Source of the DNA: Ensifer adhaerens
Lineage (GTDB): Bacteria; Pseudomonadota; Alphaproteobacteria; Rhizobiales; Rhizobiaceae
Reading direction: 5' to 3'
Assembly (NCBI RefSeq): GCF_002940685.1
Contig: NZ_PNFP01000001.1
Coordinates: forward strand, 496,001 to 560,000
DNA: 64,000 bases
The translations under genes were made by a program, and so were the position numbers. Positions 26,628 to 36,936 of this stretch are shown here, one piece after another (within the stretch, counting starts at the first letter, position 1; each line of letters starts with the position of its first letter). The notes beneath the pieces were generated by a model. It saw nothing but the letters and a program-made list of their open reading frames with translations, ran no database searches and had not been told where the DNA came from.

Positions 26628-27401
26628 TCAGTGAATGGAACTGATGAACTTCTTGAGCCTTTCCGATTTCGGCGCGCCGAAAATGGCCTCTGGCGGGCCC
26701 TGTTCCTCGATCACGCCGTTGTGCAGGAAGACGATGTGGTTGGCGACGTCGCGCGCAAACTTCATCTCGTGGGTGACGAGGATCATGGTGCGCTTTTCGC
26801 GCGCCAGATCGCCGATGACCGAGAGAACTTCGCCGACAAGCTCCGGATCGAGTGCCGAGGTCGGCTCGTCGAAGAGCATGACCAGCGGCTGGATCGCAAG
26901 CGCCCGGGCGATCGCGGCGCGTTGTTGCTGGCCGCCGGAAAGGAACGCCGGATAGGCGTCGCGTTTCTCGTAGAGGCCGACGCGCTTGAGCAGGGTTTCG
27001 GCCGTCGCGATCGCTTCGGCCTTGGGCTTGCCGAGCACGTGGATCGGCGCCTCGATGACGTTCTCGAGGATGGTCATGTGCTGCCAGAGATTGAAGCTCT
27101 GGAACACCATGCCGAGCTGGCTGCGGATGCGCTGGACCTGGCGGCGGTCTTCCGGCACCAGGCCACCACGACCGTCGGATTTCATCTTGATCTTTTCGCC
27201 ATGCACGCTGACGCTGCCGGCCGAGGGAAGTTCAAGCAGATTGATGCAGCGCAGGAAGGTGGATTTGCCGGAGCCGCTGCCGCCGATAATGGCGATCACG
27301 TCGCCCTGCTTCGCTGTGAGCGAAACCCCTTTCAGCACTTCCAATGGCCCGAAACGCTTGTGCAGGTCAGTGACCGCGATTGCCTGGGCCGCATCCGTCA
27401 T
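26628..27401 (-). CDS. Amino acid ABC transporter ATP-binding protein
   Basis: Cytoplasmic ATPase of 257 residues. Walker A GGSGSGKST (about 39-47), the Q-loop VFQSFNLW, signature LSGGQQQR, Walker B LFDEPTSALDPE and switch histidine VTHEM are all intact. The inserted segment KMKSDGRGGLVPEDRRQVQR is typical of the HisP/ArtP/OccP subfamily that powers basic amino acid uptake. It is the first gene of the operon ATPase, binding protein, two permeases, amidohydrolase. ATG 27401 gives the family N-terminus. Confidence 0.93.
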   Translation of the reverse strand: MTDAAQAIAVTDLHKRFGPLEVLKGVSLTAKQGDVIAIIGGSGSGKSTFLRCINLLELPSAGSVSVHGEKIKMKSDGRGGLVPEDRRQVQRIRSQLGMVFQSFNLWQHMTILENVIEAPIHVLGKPKAEAIATAETLLKRVGLYEKRDAYPAFLSGGQQQRAAIARALAIQPLVMLFDEPTSALDPELVGEVLSVIGDLAREKRTMILVTHEMKFARDVANHIVFLHNGVIEEQGPPEAIFGAPKSERLKKFISSIH

Positions 27402-27518
27402 CGGCGCGCCGCTCCCATGGCTCCGCGAGCTTTTTCTGTCCGCATGAAACAGTTCCCCTGTCGTATCCGCGCGGCATCTTTGGCCTGTCACGGGTTTTGT
27501 TGGTGGGCATGGTTGCAC

Positions 27519-27553
27519 TTGTGTAGCTATTATTCAAGCGTATAATAATACGC
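27519..27553 (+). promoter_or_regulatory. Promoter and palindrome upstream of the TetR-aruH-aruI operon
   Basis: TTGTGT (27519-27524) and a perfect TATAAT (27541-27546) are 16 bases apart. The -10 box lies within a palindrome with arms GCGTAT (27538-27543) and ATACGC (27548-27553). This is where a TetR-type repressor encoded next would be expected to bind. The shape also allows it to affect the divergent ABC operon whose first codon is at 27401. Confidence 0.6.
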
Positions 27554-27607
27554 GCCGTCGATTTTTTGACGCCCGCCCAAAGCCCTGATTTCCCGAAGGA
27601 GCCGCCC

Positions 27608-27688
27608 ATGCCCCCGTTCCGGCCGAAGCCTTTGCCGACCGCGCCTGAACAGGATTTCGCGCAGCTTCTCGGCCAGAGTGCCGCATGA
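27608..27688 (+). CDS. Possible 26-residue leader ORF coupled to the TetR-type gene
   Basis: ATG 27608 is preceded by a strong GAAGGAG sequence six bases away and opens a 26-codon frame (MPPFRPKPLPTAPEQDFAQL start, proline-rich) whose TGA overlaps the ATG of the TetR-type gene by four bases (ATGA). The regulator itself lacks a good ribosome site, so its translation probably depends on this ORF. No family is recognised, and the peptide may matter only by being translated. Confidence 0.5.
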   Translation: MPPFRPKPLPTAPEQDFAQLLGQSAA

Positions 27689-28308
27689 ACAGACGCAGCT
27701 TTCACCGCGCGCCGGAGGGCGAGCGCCGCCAGGAACTGATCGAAGCGACGCTCGACTGCATCTCCGAATTCGGGCTGAAGGGTGCGACGGTCAGGCAGAT
27801 CGCCATCCGCGCCGGCGTGACGGCCGGGCTGGTGCGCCACTATTTCGAATCGAAGGACCAGATGGTTGCCGAGGCCTATCGGGCCGTCATCGCCTCCTTG
27901 ACCGAGAAGGCGAGCAAGGTCGAGGGCGATCCGGAGACGCGGCTTCGCGATTTCATTGCGATCAACCTCACCGAGCCGGTCGCCGACAGCCGCAGCATCT
28001 CGCTCTGGGCCGCCTTCATCAGCCAGGTCCGCGTCGACCCGGTGCTCTCCGAGATCCATCGCGAGGGTTATCTGACGTTCCGCAATTCGCTGCAGGAACT
28101 GCTGGCCGACTTCCTCGCCGCCAAGGGCAAGCCGGCCGATGCCGAAACCTGCCGGGCGTTCGCCATCGCCATCAACGGGCTCGTCGACGGCCTCTGGGTG
28201 GAAGGGTGCCTGGCGGGCGACCTCTTTCGCGAGGGCGAGCTCGTCGCCATCGCCATGTCGTCGGTCGAAGCGCTGCTCGGCACGACGATCGGAACTGTAA
28301 AACAATGA
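27685..28308 (+). CDS. TetR/BetI-like transcriptional regulator
   Basis: Regulator of 207 residues with an N-terminal TetR helix-turn-helix (about 15-60, VRQIAIRAGVTAGLVRHYFESKDQM) and an all-helical ligand domain resembling the BetI/TetR_C_6 group. It is the first full gene of a plus-strand unit with aminotransferase and decarboxylase genes and is divergent from the amino acid importer. It likely responds to a metabolite of that pathway. Its promoter contains a palindrome, consistent with autorepression; both points are inferred. Confidence 0.85.
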   Translation: MNRRSFHRAPEGERRQELIEATLDCISEFGLKGATVRQIAIRAGVTAGLVRHYFESKDQMVAEAYRAVIASLTEKASKVEGDPETRLRDFIAINLTEPVADSRSISLWAAFISQVRVDPVLSEIHREGYLTFRNSLQELLADFLAAKGKPADAETCRAFAIAINGLVDGLWVEGCLAGDLFREGELVAIAMSSVEALLGTTIGTVKQ

Positions 28309-28325
28309 AAACGGGAGAAAGCACC

Positions 28326-29516
28326 ATGCGCTATGCGTCCATCACCGAACGTCTTGCCGACCTTGGTTCGGGGAAATGGGCGCTGCATATCCGTGCCCGC
28401 CAGCTGAAGGCAGGTGGCGCCGACATCATCGAGCTGACGATCGGCGAGCCGGATCTGCCGCCGGATCGCGCCCTTCTCGACGAATGCCAGCGCGCGATGA
28501 ATGCCGGGCGCTACCGCTATTCCAATGGCCGTGGGGAGCCGGCGGTCGTGGCGGCCGTCGCGGAGAAATACCGCCGCCGTCGCGCCGATGTGACGACGGA
28601 TAACGTGCTTTGTTTCCCTGGCACGCAGACGGCGCTCTTTGCCGTGATCCTGGGGTTGGCGGAGGCCGGCGACGCCGTACTTGTCGGCGATCCGCTCTAT
28701 GCGACCTATGAAGGGGTCATCCGCTCGACCGGCGCCCACCCGGTGCTGGTGCCGCTGAAGCCGGAACACGGTTTCCACATGCAGGCCGCCGACCTCGAAA
28801 AGGCGATCACGCCGGAAAGCCGGGTGCTCCTGCTCAACACGCCGCACAATCCGACCGGCGCCGTGCTGACGGTCGACGAGATTGCCGCGATCGGCGAGGT
28901 CGCCCGCCGTCACGATCTCTGGATCGTCTGCGACGAGGTCTATGAGGAACTGGTCTTCGACACCGTCTTTGCCTCGCCTTTCGACAATCCCGATCTTGCC
29001 GAGCGCACCATCGTCGTCTCGTCGATCTCGAAGTCGCACGCAGCCCCTGGCTTCCGCAGCGGCTGGGCGGTCGGCCCGGTCGAGTTCACCGAGCGGCTGC
29101 TGCCGGTCTCTGAAACCATGCTTTTCGGCACCCAGCCCTTCATCGCCGACATGACCGCCTACGCCCTGACGCACGACATCGATACGGCGCGGCGGATGCG
29201 CGATTCCTACAGGTCGCGGGCCGCGCAAATCGTCTCCGGTCTTGCCGAGGCACCCGGTATCGAAGTGTTCGCGCCGGAGGCGGGCATGTTCACTTTGATC
29301 GACGTTTCCGGAACCGGCCTCGACGGCGATGCGTTTGCCTGGGCACTGCTCGAAGAGGAGGGTGTTGCCGTCATGCCCGGATCGTCCTTCGGTGACGAGG
29401 CACAGAACTACCTGCGCGTCAGCCTGACCGTGCCCGACGGTGCCATCGACGAGGCCTGCCGGCGTATCACGGCGCTCGCAAAGCGAGCCAGCCTGCGCAA
29501 GGAGCGCCGCGCATGA
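28326..29516 (+). CDS. aruH: Arginine:pyruvate transaminase-like aminotransferase
   Basis: Fold-type I aminotransferase of 396 residues. The opening MRYASITERLADLGSGKWAL, the IGEPDLPPDRAL segment, NTPHNPTGA, VCDEVYEELVF and the PLP-lysine stretch SSISKSHAAPGFRSGW match, position by position as far as I recall, the Pseudomonas AruH enzyme, which converts arginine and pyruvate to 2-ketoarginine and alanine. Adjacency to an AruI-like decarboxylase, joined by a four-base ATGA overlap, strengthens this. ATG 28326 is preferred since GGGAGAAA precedes it; ATG 28305 overlaps the TetR stop. An aspartate or other amino acid substrate cannot be excluded. Confidence 0.78.
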   Translation: MRYASITERLADLGSGKWALHIRARQLKAGGADIIELTIGEPDLPPDRALLDECQRAMNAGRYRYSNGRGEPAVVAAVAEKYRRRRADVTTDNVLCFPGTQTALFAVILGLAEAGDAVLVGDPLYATYEGVIRSTGAHPVLVPLKPEHGFHMQAADLEKAITPESRVLLLNTPHNPTGAVLTVDEIAAIGEVARRHDLWIVCDEVYEELVFDTVFASPFDNPDLAERTIVVSSISKSHAAPGFRSGWAVGPVEFTERLLPVSETMLFGTQPFIADMTAYALTHDIDTARRMRDSYRSRAAQIVSGLAEAPGIEVFAPEAGMFTLIDVSGTGLDGDAFAWALLEEEGVAVMPGSSFGDEAQNYLRVSLTVPDGAIDEACRRITALAKRASLRKERRA

Positions 29517-31120
29517 CGATGGAAAAAACGGTTGGAGAAGTCCTCGTCGATCTGCTCGAAGCCAATGGCGTCGAGGTGGTTTTCGGCATTCCCGGGGTGC
29601 ACACGGTCGAGCTTTATCGCGGTCTGGCGGCCTCGAAGATCCGTCACGTGACGCCGCGCCATGAACAGGGCGCCGGCTTCATGGCCGACGGTTATGCCCG
29701 CGTCAGCGGCAAGCCGGGTGTTGCCCTCGTCATCACCGGGCCCGGCCTCACGAACACGATCACGGCCATGGCCCAGGCGCGGCAGGATTCGATCCCGATG
29801 CTGGTGATTTCAGGCGTCAACCGCCGCGATTCGCTCGGCCATGGCCGTGGGCTTCTGCACGAACTGCCCGACCAGCACGGCATGATGAAGACGCTGGCGC
29901 TCTATTCGCACACGCTGCTCAATCCGGAAGACCTGCCTTTCGTCGTCGACCGCGCCTTCTCGGTGCTCGTTTCCGGCCGGCCGGGACCGGTGCATATCGA
30001 AATCCCGACCGACGTGATGTCGGCGAAGATCGCGCCGCAGGCGGTGCGGCCGGCAACCGCCACGCGCCCGCGCTCCGACAGCGAGACGCTGCAGCGCGCC
30101 GCCATCCTCTGCGCCGATGCCTCGCGGCCGGTGATCATCTGCGGCGGCGGTGCCCTGACGGCGGAAGCCGAAGTGGCGGAGCTTGCCGAAAAGATCGGCG
30201 CGCCCGTCGTCACCACCGTCAATGCCCGCGGCATGCTCTCGGGCAGTCCGCTCAGGGTTCCCGCAAGCCCCAGCCTGAAGGCGGTCCGGTCGCTGCTGAA
30301 GGAAGCCGACCTGGTGCTCGCGCTCGGCACCGAAATGGGCCAGACCGACTACGACATGTATGCCGACGGCGGTTTTCCGGCGCTGCGCAACCTCATCCGC
30401 ACCGACATCGACGCGGCGCAGCTCGCGCGCGGTCCATATGCAGCCCTCTCCATCCTCTCCGGCGCCAAGGCGGCAACGGCAGGCATCCTCGCCTTCCTGC
30501 CCGGCCACGCCGCGAAGGATGGCGCGGGACGTGCCGAAACCGCACGGCGGGCGGCGCTGAAGGAGCTGACGCCGAAGATGCGGGCCGAGATCGCCGTCGT
30601 CGAAACCATCTACAAGACGTTGCGGGATTGCACCGTCGTCGGCGACTCGACCCAGGCCGTCTATGCCGGCAACCTCTATTGTGATGCGCCGCGGCAGCGC
30701 AGCTGGTTCAACTCGGCGACCGGCTACGGTTCGCTCGGCTACGCGCCGCCGGCAGCCGTCGGCGCGGCGGTCGCAGACCCATCGCGGCCGGTGGTCTGCC
30801 TCGTCGGCGACGGCGGTTTCCAGTTCTCGCTGGCCGAGATCGGTTCGGCCGTCGATGCGCAGGCGCAGGTGATCTTCCTCGTCTGGAACAATGACGGCTA
30901 CCAGGAAATCGAAAGCTACATGGTCGATGCCGGCGTCACGCCGGAAGGCGTCAAGCCCTCGGCGCCGGACTTCCTGCTGGCGGCCAAGGCCTATGGCGTC
31001 GAGGGGCAGCGGCTTGCTTCCGTCGGCGATCTTTCCCAGGCGCTTGCAGACGCCGTGAAGCGCAAGGGACCGTCGCTCATCGAGATCCACGAACGGCGAA
31101 CGAGCGGCCTGACGGCCTGA
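29513..31120 (+). CDS. aruI: Thiamine diphosphate-dependent 2-ketoarginine decarboxylase-like enzyme
   Basis: Protein of 535 residues with the three-domain acetolactate synthase fold: N-terminal pyrimidine domain with the catalytic glutamate in HEQGAGFMADGYAR, a central domain, and a C-terminal diphosphate domain with GDGGFQFSLAEIGS and a downstream asparagine (VWNNDGYQ). It looks like the large-subunit family but has no small subunit nearby and sits directly after an AruH-like gene, so 5-guanidino-2-oxopentanoate decarboxylase (AruI) is the best reading. The product would be 4-guanidinobutyraldehyde. Later pathway genes are not in the window. Confidence 0.78.
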   Translation: MTMEKTVGEVLVDLLEANGVEVVFGIPGVHTVELYRGLAASKIRHVTPRHEQGAGFMADGYARVSGKPGVALVITGPGLTNTITAMAQARQDSIPMLVISGVNRRDSLGHGRGLLHELPDQHGMMKTLALYSHTLLNPEDLPFVVDRAFSVLVSGRPGPVHIEIPTDVMSAKIAPQAVRPATATRPRSDSETLQRAAILCADASRPVIICGGGALTAEAEVAELAEKIGAPVVTTVNARGMLSGSPLRVPASPSLKAVRSLLKEADLVLALGTEMGQTDYDMYADGGFPALRNLIRTDIDAAQLARGPYAALSILSGAKAATAGILAFLPGHAAKDGAGRAETARRAALKELTPKMRAEIAVVETIYKTLRDCTVVGDSTQAVYAGNLYCDAPRQRSWFNSATGYGSLGYAPPAAVGAAVADPSRPVVCLVGDGGFQFSLAEIGSAVDAQAQVIFLVWNNDGYQEIESYMVDAGVTPEGVKPSAPDFLLAAKAYGVEGQRLASVGDLSQALADAVKRKGPSLIEIHERRTSGLTA

Positions 31121-31148
31121 ACAACGCAAGCCGCGAAACGGGCCGGAT

Positions 31149-31178
31149 TTGACTTTTCCGACCTGGAATGGTGTTAAA
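31149..31178 (+). promoter_or_regulatory. Candidate housekeeping promoter upstream of secDF
   Basis: TTGACT at 31149-31154 is followed after 18 bases by GTTAAA (31173-31178). It lies just after the aruI stop and could drive the small hypothetical gene and secDF. Confidence 0.45.
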
Positions 31179-31285
31179 GGCGCCCATGCTCGATTCCGGC
31201 CACGTTCTTTCGATAAGGTCGGGCATTCGGGCTATATTTTCGTCTCGCTGGCGTTCAGCCGTCAGGGAAAGGGACCGCGTCCTCG

Positions 31286-31693
31286 ATGGACCGCATGGGT
31301 GGTGGCAGCAAGAACATGCAGGCCGGCCGGCTTCTCGCCGTGCTGTGGCTGTTCTGCGCCTCCTTCGCAATGCAGGTCATCTCGGTCGGGCAAAGCATCC
31401 CCTCCCGCTCGTCATCGGGGGCCCAGGCCGGCAATGTCAGCGACACCGGTTCGAGCGACCGCCCCACCGCAAGGCAGCTCTCGCGGGCGACACCGCTTTC
31501 AGACCTGCGTTTCACGGCCGAGCGCAAGGACGCCAAGTCCGCAGCCGACGATGGCTTGCCGGCGCTGCTGCCTGAATCCGCCGAGCTGAAGTTTCCTGAA
31601 CTTTCGGGCGGCCAGGTCCTGCGCCGCATTGCGCTTTCCATCGGCAAAACGCCGAGCCACGGCCCGCATATCCGCGCGCCTCCGCACGCTTGA
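31286..31693 (+). CDS. Small membrane-anchored hypothetical protein upstream of secDF
   Basis: Open frame of 135 residues with one hydrophobic segment near the N-terminus (AGRLLAVLWLFCASFAMQVI, about 13-32) followed by a Ser/Ala-rich polar chain that looks largely disordered, with no domain that I recognise. Starts at 31286, 31295 or 31316 are possible and none has a strong ribosome site. It lies between a promoter-like sequence and secDF and could be a leader gene of the secDF transcript. Its reality is uncertain because GC-rich DNA keeps frames open by chance. Confidence 0.45.
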   Translation: MDRMGGGSKNMQAGRLLAVLWLFCASFAMQVISVGQSIPSRSSSGAQAGNVSDTGSSDRPTARQLSRATPLSDLRFTAERKDAKSAADDGLPALLPESAELKFPELSGGQVLRRIALSIGKTPSHGPHIRAPPHA

Positions 31694-31805
31694 TCCCACC
31701 ATCCATTCCGGCTGGCCTGCGGCTTCGGTCGCAGCATTGCCTTCAATGAAAACAAAGTCCTGACGACGCGCCCCGTGCCCGTGCAGGCTCTTTTGGAACC
31801 ACACC

Positions 31806-34346
<2,541 letters not shown>

Positions 34347-34682
34347 TCCCGCTTTTGAGGATATAAAACGTGAAGGGGCGGCCGGAAGGGCCGCCCCTTT
34401 TTTGTCCGAATGTGCTGTCTTTATCCACCCGTGCCTTGCAGACTGATTCTTCGCTTCCTAAATAGCGTGGGTCGCCGGTTTCGGGACGGGTGAACGGATT
34501 TTGCGTCCGCGACCCCTAAAATTTAATAGGTGAAGAATTTTTTTTCTGCGTCTTCATCTTTTTAATTGACGGAATTGGTAGATTATTCTAGTTTGCCATC
34601 ACGTGACGCGGGGAGTCCGCCTCACGGTTGTTCATCAAACGCTCCGGCATTGCTGATGCCGGGCCAGCCAAAGGAGAGTGAC
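34347..34682. other. AT-rich intergenic stretch after secDF
   Basis: Apart from the terminator at 34373-34403, this stretch holds A/T-rich runs (eight consecutive T near 34540) and TTGACG at 34566, but no -10 box at a proper distance that I would trust. It probably contains the promoter of the small genes that follow. No gene is recognised in it. Confidence 0.45.
34373..34403 (+). terminator. secDF: Strong intrinsic terminator of secDF
   Basis: A perfect 11-base stem (AAGGGGCGGCC at 34373-34383 with 34389-34399) closes a five-base loop and runs into a stretch of six T (34398-34403), a textbook rho-independent terminator 27 bases after the secDF stop. Confidence 0.92.
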
Positions 34683-34781
34683 ATGTCCGAAACCGTCTCG
34701 ACCGCCGCCTTCTTCGGCACGCGTCTCCTTTGTCGCGCAACAGAGAAAAAATGGCACATTCGCAATCTTTGCCGAATGTGA
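34683..34781 (+). CDS. Possible 32-residue ORF with a strong ribosome site
   Basis: ATG 34683 is preceded by AAAGGAGA at good spacing and opens a 32-codon frame (MSETVSTAAFF, ending basic and aromatic WHIRNLCRM). No similarity is recognised. An overlapping frame beginning at 34751 runs into the next gene, so this interval may hold a leader peptide or a frameshifted remnant. Confidence 0.3.
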   Translation: MSETVSTAAFFGTRLLCRATEKKWHIRNLCRM

Positions 34782-34859
34782 CCTTCGAACCCCTCGAACT
34801 TTATCTTTTGCCGAAATTGAAAGTTTCCGCGCCGCAGGCGTGGATGGAGCGTTATTTGT

Positions 34860-35072
34860 ATGAGCAAGCAGGTTATCGAATTTGGCGGCGAAGCCGTCGG
34901 TGTTGTTGTCCCGGATGAAGATCGCTTCAAGTTCCTGGCGGTGAAGTATCACGTCTGGGATCTGGACGCGAAGCGCTTCGGCTCGGCCGACGAGGCACGG
35001 GCCGCGATCCGGCAGCTCTTGGCCCATCAGGCCGTGCAGGCCAAGCGGCATAACCATAGCGCCGCCGCCTGA
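34860..35072 (+). CDS. Small conserved hypothetical protein
   Basis: Protein of 70 residues with a compact beta-alpha layout: strands IEFGGEAVGVVVPDEDRFKF and VKYHVWDL, followed by a helix (SADEARAAIRQLLAHQAVQA) and a short His/Ala tail. I do not recognise a named family, but the charge pattern and codon use are those of a real gene. GGAG lies ten bases upstream of the ATG. A hairpin terminator begins eight bases after the stop. Confidence 0.72.
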   Translation: MSKQVIEFGGEAVGVVVPDEDRFKFLAVKYHVWDLDAKRFGSADEARAAIRQLLAHQAVQAKRHNHSAAA

Positions 35073-35079
35073 AGCGGGT

Positions 35080-35105
35080 GAGAAAAGCCGGTTTCGGCTT
35101 TTCTC
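35080..35105 (+). terminator. Hairpin terminator after the small conserved gene
   Basis: A perfect 11-base stem (GAGAAAAGCCG at 35080-35090 with 35095-35105) with a four-base loop; the TTTT lies inside the descending arm, a form that can act in both directions. Confidence 0.68.
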
Positions 35106-35294
35106 CCGCATCCGTCCGGACGGCATTCCAACATCTTCGCCGTATCCGCTGCGCCCATTGCCCGCGACATCGGCCAATTCCCCACTATAATTATATGTTG
35201 GCAGTACGTTTCTTGTGCTATGCCAAGATATATTTGCATTTGCGCGGATGATTCCCGTTTCTTAGGGGTGCCGCCGCAGGGAAAGCGTGCCGGA

Positions 35295-35747
35295 ATGCTG
35301 ACGAAGAAGGGAAAGTACGGACTGAAGGCCTTGGTCGATCTTGCACGGCTGGAGCCGGGCGAGACTGCCTTCATTACCGAGATCGCGCAGCGCAACAACA
35401 TCCCGAAAAAGTTCCTGGACACGATCCTGCTCGAACTGCGCAACGCCGGCATGCTGCGCTCGAAGAAGGGGCCTGGCGGCGGTTACTCGCTATCGCGGCC
35501 CGCTTCCGAAATCCGCATCGGCCACGTGATCCGTACGCTGGACGGTCCACTTGCGCCGATCCGCTGTGCGAGCCGCACGGCCTACGAGGTCTGCGAGGAC
35601 TGCAACGATCCCGAGACCTGTCAGGTGCGGGTTTCGATGACGACGGTCCGCGATGCCGTCGCCGCGATTCTCGATTCGATGACGCTCGAAGAGTTTGCGG
35701 CCGACAAGTCGATGCCGCTCGAAATGGAAGAAAAGCGCGCCGGCTGA
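35295..35747 (+). CDS. Rrf2 family transcriptional regulator with clustered cysteines
   Basis: Regulator of 150 residues. The N-terminus MLTKKGKYGLKALVDLARLE and the helix-turn-helix (NNIPKKFLDTILLELRNAGM, wing GPGGGYSLSRP) are classic Rrf2. Four cysteines lie between about residues 91 and 113 (IRCAS, YEVCEDC, PETCQV), a spacing compatible with a bound Fe-S cluster or zinc. ATG 35295 is chosen because it gives the family N-terminus; an open frame from 35220 adds 25 unrelated residues. Targets are unknown. It precedes kpsF by 145 bases on the same strand but probably has its own promoter. Confidence 0.85.
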   Translation: MLTKKGKYGLKALVDLARLEPGETAFITEIAQRNNIPKKFLDTILLELRNAGMLRSKKGPGGGYSLSRPASEIRIGHVIRTLDGPLAPIRCASRTAYEVCEDCNDPETCQVRVSMTTVRDAVAAILDSMTLEEFAADKSMPLEMEEKRAG

Positions 35748-35891
35748 CGAAAACGCCGCAGATCGCGCCAGTTTTCCCCCGAACTCTGCTTCCAACACTT
35801 GGTTTGCCAAGAAAAAGCGCTTATCTGCCGTCAATGGTCTGGCGGGCAAATTCATGCCTGTTGCTTAAGTCGTCTGAGAATTGGGGTCATC

Positions 35892-36902
35892 ATGGGTTTG
35901 AGACATGTATCGGCGGATGATCGCACCGCACTTGCGGCCCTGGAGTCGATCGGTCGGACGCTGACGACCGCGATGGCTGGCATCAAGGCGCTGGCGGATC
36001 AGTTCGGCGCCGACGAAGTCTTTGCCCGCAGTGTCGTCGAAGCCGTTGAACTGGTCGGCGAAAGCAAGGGCCGCGTCGTCGTCTCCGGCGTCGGCAAGAG
36101 TGGCCATATCGGCCGCAAGATCGCAGCCACCCTGGCCTCGACCGGAACGTCCGCCTATTTCGTGCACCCGACCGAAGCAAGCCACGGCGACCTCGGCATG
36201 GTCACCTCACAGGACGTGCTGATCCTGCTCTCCTGGTCGGGCGAGACGGCCGAGCTTGCCAACATGCTGACCTACGCCAAGCGCTTCAATGTGCCGATCG
36301 TCTCGATCTGTGCCAACCGCGACAGCGTGCTGGCGCGCAACTCCGAAGTGCCGATCGTGTTGCCGAAGGTGCAGGAAGCCTGCCCGCACGGCCTCGCGCC
36401 GACCACGTCGGCGATGCTGCAGCTTGCCATCGGCGACGCGCTTTCCATCGCGCTGCTGGAGCGGCGCGGCTTTTCGGCCGAGGACTTCAAGACCTTCCAT
36501 CCGGGCGGCAAGCTCGGCGCGCAGCTGCGGCTCGTTCGCGAACTGGCGCATGAGGGCGCCCAGATGCCCTTGCTCAGGATGGGCCGCCCGATGAGCGAGG
36601 CGCTGATTGAGATGTCGTCCAAGGGCTTCGGTGTCGTCGGCATCGTCGACGACGCCGGCAAGCTGGTCGGCGTGATCACCGACGGCGACCTGCGTCGTCA
36701 CATGTCCGGCGACCTTTTGCTGCAGCCGGTCGAGGCGGTGATGTCGCGCAATCCGCGCGTGATCCGCGGCGACGTGCTTGCAAGCGGCGCCATGGAGTTC
36801 ATGCAGCAGCACAAGGTGACGGTGCTGTTCGTGGTCGACGATGGCGGAGCGCCGGTCAGCATCCTGCATATCCACGACCTGCTGCGCGCCGGCGTCGTCT
36901 GA
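35892..36902 (+). CDS. kpsF: KpsF/GutQ-type arabinose-5-phosphate isomerase
   Basis: Enzyme of 336 residues that interconverts ribulose 5-phosphate and arabinose 5-phosphate, the first step to Kdo. The N-terminal SIS domain shows VSGVGKSGHIGRKIAATLAS and HPTEASHGDLGMV; the GLAPTTSAM motif follows near residue 180, and two CBS domains occupy about 205-336 (VVGIVDDAGKLVGVITDGDL, VTVLFVVDDGGAPVSILH). In Sinorhizobium a kpsF gene belongs to the rkp-1 region that builds Kdo-type K-antigen. Here it is separated from rkpJ by an Lrp/MFS pair and lies on the opposite strand. Confidence 0.9.
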   Translation: MGLRHVSADDRTALAALESIGRTLTTAMAGIKALADQFGADEVFARSVVEAVELVGESKGRVVVSGVGKSGHIGRKIAATLASTGTSAYFVHPTEASHGDLGMVTSQDVLILLSWSGETAELANMLTYAKRFNVPIVSICANRDSVLARNSEVPIVLPKVQEACPHGLAPTTSAMLQLAIGDALSIALLERRGFSAEDFKTFHPGGKLGAQLRLVRELAHEGAQMPLLRMGRPMSEALIEMSSKGFGVVGIVDDAGKLVGVITDGDLRRHMSGDLLLQPVEAVMSRNPRVIRGDVLASGAMEFMQQHKVTVLFVVDDGGAPVSILHIHDLLRAGVV

Positions 36903-36936
36903 GAGCCAGAGCAGTGCTCCGGCCGGCGAAGACGAC

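Noticed and set aside
29513-31120. Reading the aruI-like gene as biosynthetic acetolactate synthase
   Set aside because: No small regulatory subunit gene is adjacent, and it is coupled to an AruH-like aminotransferase.
34751-34918. 55-codon frame MAHSQSLPNV overlapping the 70-residue gene
   Set aside because: Overlaps a better-supported gene by 59 bases and ends in an Arg/Cys run typical of a wrong frame.
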